Program-made: the position numbers and the translations under genes
Origin: Acidimicrobiaceae bacterium
Lineage (GTDB): Bacteria > Actinomycetota > Acidimicrobiia > Acidimicrobiales > Aldehydirespiratoraceae
Length of the DNA: 43,383 nucleotides
Assembly (NCBI GenBank): GCA_028820455.1
Contig: JAPPJC010000066.1
Location: 1-43,383 of the forward strand
Direction of reading: 5' to 3'
The notes under the pieces: generated by a model
The model's input: the letters and a program-made list of their open reading frames with translations, nothing else
What the model was told of the DNA's origin: nothing
Databases searched by the model: none
Shown here: one piece after another, positions 33,364-41,157 of the stretch
Layout of the letters: every line of letters begins with the position of its first letter
How positions within the stretch are numbered: position 1 is the stretch's first letter

Positions 33364-33603
33364 ATGGATAAGATTCTGGCGGGAATCAGGCGAAACCCTC
33401 GCAACGTACGGTTTGATGACCTCCGCAAGGTTTGCGACCGCTATTTCGGGAAGCCTAGGACAAGAGGCAGCCACCTGTTCTATAAGACGCCCTGGCGGGG
33501 TGAACCACTAGTCAATATCCAGTCTGTGAGGGGCATGGCCAAGCCCTATCAGGTACGACAGGTGATCAAGGCGATCGACAGTTTGGAGGAGAAATCATCA
33601 TGA
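33364..33603 (+). CDS. hicA: HicA mRNA interferase toxin
   Basis: A 79-residue double-stranded-RNA-binding-like toxin. It has RFDDLRKVCDRYFGKPRTRG, then GSHLFYKTPW carrying the catalytic His, then NIQSVRGMAKPYQVRQVIKA. This is the full HicA pattern. HicA cleaves mRNA when free of HicB. The ATG lies only 7 bases after the -10 candidate. The gene ends in an ATGA overlap with hicB. Confidence 0.92.
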   Translation: MDKILAGIRRNPRNVRFDDLRKVCDRYFGKPRTRGSHLFYKTPWRGEPLVNIQSVRGMAKPYQVRQVIKAIDSLEEKSS

Positions 33604-33932
33604 ATGGACATGATCGTTACAGCTACCGTGTCATATGGTCCGACGAAGACGAGATGTATGTGGGCCTGTGCGCGGAGTTCGGGTTGCTCAGCCATCTCGA
33701 CGACACTCCAGAGGGGGCATTCGCAGGCATCAGGGATGTGGTGGCGTTCGCGGTGGAAAGCTTGCATGAGGATGGTGCGCCGATCCCGGAGCCACTATCC
33801 ACACGACGATACAGCGGTACCCTCACTCTTCGTGTCCCGCCCGAGACTCACCGTATTCTGGCGATGGACGCAGCCGAAGCAGGTGTCAGCATGAACCGAT
33901 TGGCTGCCGAACGGTTGATGATCCGTCGTTGA
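33600..33932 (+). CDS. hicB: HicB antitoxin
   Basis: A 110-residue protein. The N-terminal HicB fold has YSYRVIWSDEDEMYVGLCAE and LLSHLDDTPEGAFAGIRDVV. The C-terminal ribbon-helix-helix has SGTLTLRVPPETHRILAMDA, then AGVSMNRLAAERLM. The DNA-binding tail allows autorepression. It overlaps hicA by four bases with a GGAGG site inside hicA. Confidence 0.93.
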   Translation: MNGHDRYSYRVIWSDEDEMYVGLCAEFGLLSHLDDTPEGAFAGIRDVVAFAVESLHEDGAPIPEPLSTRRYSGTLTLRVPPETHRILAMDAAEAGVSMNRLAAERLMIRR

Positions 33933-34044
33933 AAGCATCGCCCTTACGCACTCCACGATCTTGGGTAACCCTCTCACATATCTTGGAGACCATTCAGCAT
34001 TCCCCGATGAGCGGTATCATCCGGTTCTACTCGAAACATGAGTG

Positions 34045-34215
34045 CCAGATTTCTTCGAGTTCTACGATCAAGAACGAGATAAGTGGACAGTGGTTCAGGA
34101 GCGGTCATCCGGTGGCGACTACTATCGGAGCATACCGATACGCAATAGCCGTTTGTTCACGGAAAGTGATTTTGCGGAGTATGGGTGCATGCGGGGTATC
34201 CCACACCATCTCTGA
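34045..34215 (+). pseudogene. Second fragment of an HTH-ImmA gene (C-terminal part)
   Basis: The plus-strand frame reads DFFEFYDQERDKWTVVQERS, then SGGDYYRSIPIRNSRLF, and stops at 34215. It aligns with residues 311-350 of the ImmA protein (DFFGFYEQERDNW, SSGGNYYWNV, VRNSRLLT). Sequence upstream (33933-34044) is empty. It is more divergent than the 28702 fragment, so it probably derives from a different relative. Confidence 0.85.
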
Positions 34216-34262
34216 CTCAACCTTCTGTGACAAAGTGCAGTATAGGTGCATGCGGGGTATCC
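34178..34262 (+). repeat. 24-bp direct repeats before the DUF433 gene
   Basis: 34178-34201 and 34239-34262 share GGTGCATGCGGGGTATCC and differ at one position over 24 bases. The first lies in the ImmA fragment and the second ends 7 bases before the DUF433 ATG. It may act as an operator or mark a small duplication. Confidence 0.8.
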
Positions 34263-34269
34263 TGTAGTC

Positions 34270-34500
34270 ATGCACTTAGACAGGATCACCGTTGACCCTG
34301 ACCGTATGGGCGGTCTGCCTTGCATCCGAGATCTGCGGGTAACCGTCGCCATGGTGCTCGGGCAACTAGCCGCCGGCAGAACCCATGACGAGCTGATGTC
34401 CGATTATCCGTATCTTGAGCCCGAGGACATCACCGCAGCACTTGAGTTCAGTGCCGCTCGGCTCGGCGAGAGAACACTCCCGGCTTCACGACCAGCGTGA
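34270..34500 (+). CDS. DUF433 antitoxin
   Basis: A 76-residue protein, MHLDRITVDPDRMGGLPCIR, then LRVTVAMVLGQLAAGRTHDE and LMSDYPYLEPEDITAALEFS. This is the complete DUF433 (VapB-type HTH) pattern. These proteins pair with DUF5615 PIN-like toxins, as here. The ATG at 34270 is chosen because it begins the conserved N-terminus. The stop overlaps a decayed toxin start (GTGA). Confidence 0.92.
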   Translation: MHLDRITVDPDRMGGLPCIRDLRVTVAMVLGQLAAGRTHDELMSDYPYLEPEDITAALEFSAARLGERTLPASRPA

Positions 34501-34550
34501 AGATCCTTCTCAGCATGAACCTGTCCTCACTTGTGTCCTGTCACATATAG
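34497..34550 (+). pseudogene. Truncated first copy of the DUF5615 toxin start
   Basis: GTG at 34497 opens an 18-codon frame (MKILLSMNLSSLVSCHI) that parallels the N-terminus of the intact toxin (MKVILDANLSPRVAK). The DNA starts are 71 bases apart. It lies exactly where a coupled toxin gene should begin. Confidence 0.65.
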
Positions 34551-34567
34551 ACATATCACAAGATAGT

Positions 34568-34936
34568 GTGAAGGTCATTCTCGACGCCAACCTGTCTCCG
34601 CGGGTCGCAAAAGTGCTTCATGCAGATGGGCACCAAACTTTGCACGTCGGGGATGTGGGCATGCTGACCGCAGCGGACGCAACCATTTTGGAATGGGCCG
34701 CCGAGCATGGTTATACAGTGGTCACCGCAGACTCTGATTTTGCTGCACTTCTTTCTCGGGGTCGTTCGGTGAGACCTTCTGTGATCCATATGCGAGCGGT
34801 GGCAAACAAGCCGTTTGAATCGCATGCGGCTTTGCTCATTGAGAGTCTTCCTGTTTTGGAGGAGGCATTGACAACGGGGGCGATTGTCTCGCTTAGCCCT
34901 ACCAAGATCCAGGTTAGGGATCTGCCAATCGGGTGA
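34568..34936 (+). CDS. DUF5615 PIN-like toxin
   Basis: A 122-residue protein starting at GTG: MKVILDANLSPRVAKVLHAD. The remaining Mut7-C/PIN-like acidic site is in DATILEWAAEHGYTVVTADS followed by DFAALLS. The family pairs with DUF433. The start is 67 bases after the DUF433 stop, not overlapping as is usual, because a truncated duplicate start lies between. Expression may therefore depend on re-initiation or a separate promoter. Confidence 0.88.
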   Translation: MKVILDANLSPRVAKVLHADGHQTLHVGDVGMLTAADATILEWAAEHGYTVVTADSDFAALLSRGRSVRPSVIHMRAVANKPFESHAALLIESLPVLEEALTTGAIVSLSPTKIQVRDLPIG

Positions 34937-35308
34937 ATAATCGGTGCGCTGTGATGAGCTAGGCGGTAAAGGTGCGGATCGAAGTAACTACGGGGTGCTG
35001 TTGCTGCGGTGCACCAGTCGTGTGTTTCGCATAGGTTGTATCCGATGACGGATGCGGGAGTGCCTTGTTTGAATGCGCTGTGGGTTATCTGTGCTGATTG
35101 TAGTAGTGCAGAAAGCCTTTGTAGGCCGTTGTGTGTTGTCTTCGTGAGATCCAGTTTCGCATGTAGACCCATTCCTCGAGCAAGGCCAGACGAAAACGTT
35201 CGACCTTTCGTTAGACATGCGTCCACTCCAAGAAATCGTGTTGGGATAAAAACGCTGAACGTATCCCAACGGAGCCAGCTTGCACCCAGAAGTGAGATCA
35301 CTAGTCCC
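34937..35308. other. Unassigned stretch
   Basis: A minus-strand frame open from 35310 reads RTFSSGLARGMGLHAKLDLT and on, but has no ribosome site or known family. No gene is supported. Confidence 0.3.
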
Positions 35309-35361
35309 AAAAAATTCTTGTCGCGTTTTTAATGCTATATGACACATTTTCGCGACAAGAA
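35309..35361 (-). terminator. Terminator hairpin of the minus-strand operon
   Basis: On the minus strand, TTCTTGTCGCG, a 25-base loop and CGCGACAAGAA are followed by six T. The 11-bp perfect stem with a T tract ends the operon running from 43016 down to 35433. Confidence 0.75.
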
Positions 35362-35432
35362 AATATTAGGGGATTACACACCTTAGTCAGCAGCTATACC
35401 CGCGATCACTGTCAACTACAGTATATAATCCC

Positions 35433-35654
35433 TCAGGCATCCAACACACGAGCGTCAATGGAATTGACTATCTTTTCCACTAGAGCGGCTTCGGTTGTTG
35501 CTTGCTGGCCGCTGATCACTGAAGCGTTTGCTGGGTTCGCCCCGGACACAACCCACGCTTCGATATCATCCCAGTACCCCGCATTCCTCAGCACTGCTTC
35601 CACTTCTGCTTCGGTATCGGCTCGGATCAACTGCTCACACAACGACTTGATCAC
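35433..35654 (-). pseudogene. N-terminal fragment of a HATPase (GHKL-like) protein
   Basis: About 73 codons: CEQLIRADTEAEVEAVLRNA, then VISGQQATTEAALVEKIVNS and IDARVLDA, then a stop. The G-Q-Q, A-L-V-E-K-(I/L)-x-N-S-I-D-A pattern is the start of an ATP-binding protein whose N-box (E..N) is within EKIVNSID. Such proteins are usually several hundred residues, so the gene is truncated. It has a strong GGAGG site before a GTG start and lies 76 bases after the kinase stop, so it is probably the sixth gene of the operon. Confidence 0.7.
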
Positions 35655-35730
35655 CAAAGCCTCCTTTGATGCATCATCTTCGACACGATGCGTATGATAT
35701 TAGTAGACACCACGGCTGGTGGCCTCATTT

Positions 35731-36927
35731 TCAGGCTGCCATTGGGATGCTGTTGTCCCAAGATATGACCGCTGTGCTTCGGTCAGCGGATGTGGTCGGT
35801 TCCAAGCATGTACTGCACACATCACGTGTGTATGCACGTAATAGGCTCAACTCATCGTTTTTTATCCTGTAGGGATTGGTGGAGCAGGCCGCGGATTCGG
35901 TGGTGTTTGTCGTGGGTATAACCAACGCTGTAGCGGGTTCAACAAGCTGTTGTGCTGATTGGAGGACTGTTTCACATGAACGTGCATGTGCCAACCCGCG
36001 AGCACCAGTGAACCCGCAGCTTACAGCGGCAACCGCTTGAGCCCACGTCAGTGCGTCGCCTACGTTTTCCACCGTTGGGTTGTTCTGCGCTTGCGTGTTT
36101 TGCGTCAGCGCGTGAAGAAAACATGCCGTAGTCCAGTCTCCGGCTCCTGCTTCGTCTACAGTGGGATACTCGAACGCCGGTGAAGTCCGCCACCGTGAAT
36201 CCCCGACGCGATATTGTGCGCCACGACGTCCCGATGTTGAGATCTGTATTTGATCACGACGCCCGAGACCGATACCAAGAGCTCCGTGGAGATTGATCCC
36301 GGAGTCTGTTGAGAACTTCAGTATGTGCGCAAGGTGAAACGCTTTTAGCGCGTATGCTGCTTTGATTCCGGACGCAGGCTCGAAAACGATTAGAACACCA
36401 CGGTCAGCGAGTTTCTCGGCAAGGCGGACCGTGCCGGGGTTGGCACGATCGAAGAAGAACACCCCAGGCGGGTCCAGGAGTTCGGCTAACCTCTCGGCAT
36501 TTGTTGTTGAGAGTCGGCGGTTGCGCGGGAATCGCACCCCACATGACGGGCACGAGAAGTGGTAGCTGTGGCCGTTTGCTCCAGTCTTGTGCACGACTCT
36601 GGTTGTAGAACCGGTCGTTTGCAGCAGATGAACGGTTGACACGCCAGAACGCTCTAGATCGGCGCGAAGTGCTGAACCTGCGGGGTCACTGCCCACTTCT
36701 CCCACGACCGCGGATTCCCACCCGAGAAATGCCAGGATGGCAGCTACATTACCGGCTGTTCCTCCGGCTGAGTGTCTTACGTGCTCTCCGTGGAGCACTA
36801 CATCCAGTGGCGTATAGCCAGCTGCTATTACAGACCGAGGAAACGTTCCAGGCTGTCCGATATCCGATGAATCCTCCGGTAACGTGCATCTGGCCGTTAC
36901 ACCAGCCCAGGGTTTTGCGGTTTTCAT
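35731..36927 (-). CDS. PfkB-family carbohydrate/nucleoside kinase with CxxC insert
   Basis: A 398-residue ribokinase-fold kinase. The substrate-binding region is SAGGTAGNVA (53-62). The anion hole and catalytic base lie in DEAGAGD (258-264), with Asp264 as base. An unusual segment, HFSCPSCGVRFPRNRRL (near 123-139), carries a Cys-x-x-Cys. About 60 C-terminal residues extend beyond the normal fold and look unstructured. The start is the ATG at 36927, which overlaps the upstream stop (ATGA) and has AGGAG before it. It is expected to phosphorylate a sugar or nucleoside; the substrate is unknown. It is the last intact gene of the five-gene operon. Confidence 0.88.
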   Translation of the reverse strand: MKTAKPWAGVTARCTLPEDSSDIGQPGTFPRSVIAAGYTPLDVVLHGEHVRHSAGGTAGNVAAILAFLGWESAVVGEVGSDPAGSALRADLERSGVSTVHLLQTTGSTTRVVHKTGANGHSYHFSCPSCGVRFPRNRRLSTTNAERLAELLDPPGVFFFDRANPGTVRLAEKLADRGVLIVFEPASGIKAAYALKAFHLAHILKFSTDSGINLHGALGIGLGRRDQIQISTSGRRGAQYRVGDSRWRTSPAFEYPTVDEAGAGDWTTACFLHALTQNTQAQNNPTVENVGDALTWAQAVAAVSCGFTGARGLAHARSCETVLQSAQQLVEPATALVIPTTNTTESAACSTNPYRIKNDELSLLRAYTRDVCSTCLEPTTSADRSTAVISWDNSIPMAA

Positions 36928-38054
36928 GTGTAGGGGGCTCCTGTTAGCCATATGTCTGACAAGATACCATCCGATTGCATCTGATCAAAGTCTGTGTCTA
37001 GATCCAGCCACGACCGTGTGGAAGAAACGTGAAGAATCTGCATTTGGAACTCGTGCCCCGCTATAAGTGCTCCAACGGAGAGGAGTTTCGAGCTATGACT
37101 GGAGAGAACAAACTCAGCTCTTCCCAATCCTTCTAATACATCCTGATAACGGGCGTTCAGCATCTTCAGAGATCGGTACAGGTCAAACGGGTTCGACTCG
37201 CTGGCGTGTATGAAGTTGCGGGTTTCCACTTCGATTTCATCAAAAAAGAATTCCCGATATTCAAGCAGCAGATCGTCTGCACGGCGGGGGTTCAAAGAGG
37301 GAAATGGTAGGACTGGGAATACCTCGTCTGGTGTGATGTCTCCCCATATTGATTCCAGTTCTTCAATCCGACCTTCACCTAAGATCGGGACCCAAACCTT
37401 AAGGACAAAACTTTTCTGTAGCATATCCCTTTCTAATTTCTCATATGAAGAAACATCGGCGGCTGGAGCGACAAATCCAAAACCGCCGAGCGGATCTACT
37501 GTCTCCGCTCCTTCCGCTCGGATGGCAGTGTCCGTGCGAGGATTGTCGCAGACAACTACATGTAGATCTCCTTTCCATTTTTCTTGTTCTTCAAGCTTGA
37601 GCATGCTTTTAATGAGGGGGAAGTACATCCAGCGGGACAAACCGGAGATGTCAATCACCATCTCGTTATGTCCGTCTAAGTAGCCAGCTTCGTGGAAGGA
37701 TCGGCTGAGAGCAAGGCCAGCAGTTCGTTTGCTGGTAGTTTCTGGATAAGAGTGGTTTCTGAGGGTCCCTGATTCGTGTGCTATCCGTTCTATCTCGTTA
37801 CGAGTGTTAGTGACTAATGCGTTGGCCTGTTTGTTGCGGATGTCGGTGCTGAATTCCAAGCGGACTATGTCAAGCTCGGCAGTCGCTGTGCTTGCAATGG
37901 CTGATAGTGTTTGAATTGTGCGTGGATCAAATCCCCCACCAATGACCACGAGTGTGGGAGTCTGTCCTCTATCAGCCCATAGATCTTTGAAAGCCTGGCC
38001 ACCTTGAGTGAGGTAGTAGTCGTTCCATTTCATTGCACATTCACGATGCGTCAT
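36924..38054 (-). CDS. Unrecognised probable Rossmann-like operon protein
   Basis: A 376-residue protein. The opening strand-loop TPTLVVIGGGFDPRTIQTLS (33-52) suggests a nucleotide-binding Rossmann-like fold. Further conserved-looking segments are MVIDISGLSRWMYFPLI (132-148) and DLHVVVCDNPRTDTAI. The C-terminal half is helical and acidic. No Cys/His cluster or nuclease motif is visible. The ATG at 38054 overlaps the ATPase stop by one base; an ATG at 38033 is an alternative. It is translationally coupled on both sides, so it is a core component, perhaps the effector or a ligand-binding part. Confidence 0.75.
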   Translation of the reverse strand: MTHRECAMKWNDYYLTQGGQAFKDLWADRGQTPTLVVIGGGFDPRTIQTLSAIASTATAELDIVRLEFSTDIRNKQANALVTNTRNEIERIAHESGTLRNHSYPETTSKRTAGLALSRSFHEAGYLDGHNEMVIDISGLSRWMYFPLIKSMLKLEEQEKWKGDLHVVVCDNPRTDTAIRAEGAETVDPLGGFGFVAPAADVSSYEKLERDMLQKSFVLKVWVPILGEGRIEELESIWGDITPDEVFPVLPFPSLNPRRADDLLLEYREFFFDEIEVETRNFIHASESNPFDLYRSLKMLNARYQDVLEGLGRAEFVLSSHSSKLLSVGALIAGHEFQMQILHVSSTRSWLDLDTDFDQMQSDGILSDIWLTGAPYT

Positions 38055-40072
38055 CAAACACTTATAAGCTGATTGTCAGATGGTACCTGACCAGCAGGCG
38101 TCTTACTTGGGAAGTCGGTTGTGGTCGGTGTGGTTAGCCACCCGCACATTTCTTCAAGCTTGACCGGACGCCACCCGCCTAATCCGATCGGCAGACCGTA
38201 TTCAGCACCCAACAATCGATTAAGATAGAGAACCATCCACTCCTCTCCTTTGCATTTGCGGTCCCACGATGCGTAGAGGAGATTGTGTCCTATAGCACCA
38301 CCGAGGGCATTCAAGAGATCCTGTGCTCCCTGCGTTCGGGCACGAAACTCTGGGTCGAGAAGCTGATGATATTCGCTCATTGAGAGAGCAACACCTGATA
38401 CCCCAGGAGCGTAAGGTGCTGTAGGCCGATGGGTTTCTTTTTTGGCAAGTGCTCCTATTCGTGATAACACGAGTTGAATATCTAGACCGTGTGAGCGACG
38501 TCTTGGGATTTCAGTCCAAGCCCGTCTACTGGCTTGCAAGATGATCTGCTGTTGCTTCCGTGCTGGCACTTTAGGATTCTGGCCGAGTATCAACCGTGTG
38601 AGCATTTCATCAAATAGATCACCGCAGAGTCGGAGAAACTGATCAAAGTTGTGGTCTCCGAGTTTCGCCACCATGTCAGCACCGCAATAATACGGAACTT
38701 TGAATTCCCTGTAAAGGAACAGACGTGCCGCATCTTTGACAGTAGACGACGAACGTTGTTTCATGTCTTCATCGCTAAGAGACACTTCAAACAGATGGAG
38801 TTGTGGTTTGTTCATATCGCGCTTTATTAAGATCTCAACCTCACGCCATCGAATCGCGGTTTCTTGAGTTCTTGTATAGGGGATTTCTTCAATCCACAGT
38901 CTGTAACGAGGTTTGTTTTGTGTGAGTTTAATAACACGAGCACTGATTGTCTTGATAGCCTGTGCAAGACATTCATCGTCTTGGGATGCCGAACTGGCAT
39001 CGTCGGATGTTGCAGTGCTGCTGTCAAGATAGTCGGTGAATGGTGTATCGGAGTCGTCTCCCAAGTCGTGCAATGGTTTAGAAGCTCGTCTATTGGCCAC
39101 CTTACGGAGCATGGTTTCGTAGTATCGGGCCTTTCGCCTGCGTTTTCCTTGTATTAGGGCACTGCCCGTATCTCTTGTGACTTTCTCTAAGTCAAACACC
39201 TCGTAGCAACGTGAAGGCTCGCCATCTCCGATGATTTCATCTGTGTCACGTGCCTCATGTCGCTCTGTGCACCATCGCGCTATTCGAAGGTCACGTTCTA
39301 CGAGTGCGTCAAGTAGCGACTGGCGTTGAGACGTGTCCAGCCACTGTCCATCATCAATCATCAAGAGAGGTTGAAGGTCGGTGCTGTCGCCGTCGATAAC
39401 GATGTCAGAGTCACCCAATGCCTTGAGACTGTAGAGTTCACTGTGCCCGTACTCATTCAGACCATCCATTGATACCGGTAGAACACTGTCGATCAGACTG
39501 CGAATGGAGTCGTCCATTTTGGTAGACCATGCCCACAGTTCGTGTCCCAGTGTGCCTCCGAGACGATCCTTCCAAACGGGATGTGGTGTTTTGGGGATCA
39601 GTTGAACGCGATGTAGTTCCGTTGGACTGCTGAGTCGGACATCTTCAATGAGCACCCGAAGGAATTCTATGATTATCTGTGCATCAAGCAGGCAGAAGAA
39701 GAGCTTCCGAGTGCCTTCAGATTCGAGCTGAAGATCGGTGAGATCGCGAAAGTAAGTTCGCATGCTTATGCGCACTCCCAGTTTTCGGGGTTTGCTATTC
39801 TGGATGGCACCGACGTTGACGAGTCGCTCTGAGAGTTCCGAGTAGGTCTTGAGGTCACCGCAGACTGCTCTGAGTGTGCGAAGATCGAATGCCCGCAGGA
39901 GCGAGGTCTTGCCAGCTCCGGGAGCACTTCGGATGACGAGAAGTCGATCCCACTGGATATCTGGGAGAAGGTCGATTACATCTGGAGCGAAGGAACGCAA
40001 GAATTTCACTTGTCCGTCGTCGCTGTGCTGGTCGGAGGTTCTATGTCGGAATGTGTTTCTGTACGATCTCAT
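38054..40072 (-). CDS. ORC/CDC6-like AAA ATPase of the operon
   Basis: A 672-residue protein. Walker A is APGAGKTS (50-57) in LLVIRSAPGAGKTSLLRAF. Walker B is PLLMIDDGQWLD (near 235), followed by an R-I-A-R-W-C-T-E-R-H sensor region. The C-terminal 350 residues are a large helical region without a clear catalytic motif. The layout resembles ORC/CDC6- or STAND-type switch ATPases that sense a signal and gate an effector. Both junctions overlap (ATGA before, TGATG after). The family label is from memory of such operons, and the function is inferred. Confidence 0.78.
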   Translation of the reverse strand: MRSYRNTFRHRTSDQHSDDGQVKFLRSFAPDVIDLLPDIQWDRLLVIRSAPGAGKTSLLRAFDLRTLRAVCGDLKTYSELSERLVNVGAIQNSKPRKLGVRISMRTYFRDLTDLQLESEGTRKLFFCLLDAQIIIEFLRVLIEDVRLSSPTELHRVQLIPKTPHPVWKDRLGGTLGHELWAWSTKMDDSIRSLIDSVLPVSMDGLNEYGHSELYSLKALGDSDIVIDGDSTDLQPLLMIDDGQWLDTSQRQSLLDALVERDLRIARWCTERHEARDTDEIIGDGEPSRCYEVFDLEKVTRDTGSALIQGKRRRKARYYETMLRKVANRRASKPLHDLGDDSDTPFTDYLDSSTATSDDASSASQDDECLAQAIKTISARVIKLTQNKPRYRLWIEEIPYTRTQETAIRWREVEILIKRDMNKPQLHLFEVSLSDEDMKQRSSSTVKDAARLFLYREFKVPYYCGADMVAKLGDHNFDQFLRLCGDLFDEMLTRLILGQNPKVPARKQQQIILQASRRAWTEIPRRRSHGLDIQLVLSRIGALAKKETHRPTAPYAPGVSGVALSMSEYHQLLDPEFRARTQGAQDLLNALGGAIGHNLLYASWDRKCKGEEWMVLYLNRLLGAEYGLPIGLGGWRPVKLEEMCGWLTTPTTTDFPSKTPAGQVPSDNQLISV

Positions 40073-41157
40073 TGGCGGTCCTTGTGATGCCGTTCATATC
40101 TGGGAAAAAGTGCCCGGCGATTACGTGCGGGTGATTCTGTGCCAGTCTCAGCCCATAGCAGACACACCGAGTTGTTAGGCGTGTTATGCGATATGACAAG
40201 CGGGAGAGCGCAGCCGCTGTAACCGAGCTGGGTCTCGCTTTTGTGTTCGTCCTTGGTTGAAGGATCATAGTACTTGTGGCATAGTTTCGCGAATGCTGTT
40301 GATTCCTGCACACAACTTTTACTTGGAATTTTATGAATAACATGCAACTGCCAATCCAGTTTGGCTTCTTCAAGGGTACTTTTGACATGATCTGTAGCCT
40401 GAGATGACGCTATGTACAGTAGCACGTTGACCGATGCGTCGGCTTCCACAAGACTTTGCTTTGCTAGGCGTTCGAGCCGCCTTTTGAACTTTGGTAGCTT
40501 ACCGTTGAATTCTCCTTCGGGTGTGACATGCGGCCGAATCAGCGTGTGTCCAGAACCAGCGAAATCATCGATCAGCCAAACTTTGTTAAAAATTAGGCGA
40601 TCATTTGATCCGAGTGCTCGCAGTGCTTTTTGTAGTTCTTCGGTCATTCTTTCCACCGAGCGATCGGCGACTTCATATTCTTGGGCAAACTGCTCGTGCG
40701 ACAGTTCGGGTGACGCCCGTCGAAAGCGGTCAAGCCGGGCTCCGTCCGAAAGGCCGAGGAACAGGCTTCGTCGAAGCGCAATTTTGAAGTCAGTGCTAGC
40801 AACAATGTGAGAGACATCCCACGATGACAATGATAGCTGTTCGGCGACGGCGTTTCTTATTTCTATCTTAACCCAATCAGGATACGCCAACCTTATTATG
40901 TGATTGAGTTCCCTGTTGGTGATGAAGAGCAGGTTCTTTTCAATGAACTGCAACGCGTCTTCCCGTTCTCGGCCTTCTTCGAATTGGCGTAGCCAGATTA
41001 CCAAATGTTCGGCGAATTTTATACCGGGTTTGTACTGTTCGTATTCGTCATATTTTAGAACTGCCAGAGCCTGGAGTTTGGCAGCATGCTCTTTGAGTTC
41101 CTCCGCTTCCCAGCACATCAACTCTGCAAGCATCCTCTCAGCTATGCTGTCTTTCAT
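40069..41157 (-). CDS. Phosphoribosyltransferase-like protein
   Basis: A 362-residue protein. Residues 1-115 are helical. The type I PRTase PRPP loop is VWLIDDFAGSGHTLIRP (193-209) with DDFAGSG, preceded by a strand. A strand at VNVLLYIAS and a final GYSGCALPLVISHNTPNNSV, then LLWAETG, form the rest of the fold and are unusual compared with metabolic enzymes. The start at 41157 overlaps the SIS-HAD stop (ATGA) and decides against the longer frame. It could add or remove a base on ribose-5-phosphate, or act as a PRPP/nucleotide sensor. Confidence 0.8.
   Translation of the reverse strand: MKDSIAERMLAELMCWEAEELKEHAAKLQALAVLKYDEYEQYKPGIKFAEHLVIWLRQFEEGREREDALQFIEKNLLFITNRELNHIIRLAYPDWVKIEIRNAVAEQLSLSSWDVSHIVASTDFKIALRRSLFLGLSDGARLDRFRRASPELSHEQFAQEYEVADRSVERMTEELQKALRALGSNDRLIFNKVWLIDDFAGSGHTLIRPHVTPEGEFNGKLPKFKRRLERLAKQSLVEADASVNVLLYIASSQATDHVKSTLEEAKLDWQLHVIHKIPSKSCVQESTAFAKLCHKYYDPSTKDEHKSETQLGYSGCALPLVISHNTPNNSVCLLWAETGTESPARNRRALFPRYERHHKDRQ

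Noticed and set aside
10416-40072. TGA read as Trp, suggested by the permease fragment
   Set aside because: Many intact genes end cleanly in TGA, including overlapping ATGA junctions, so the standard bacterial code holds.
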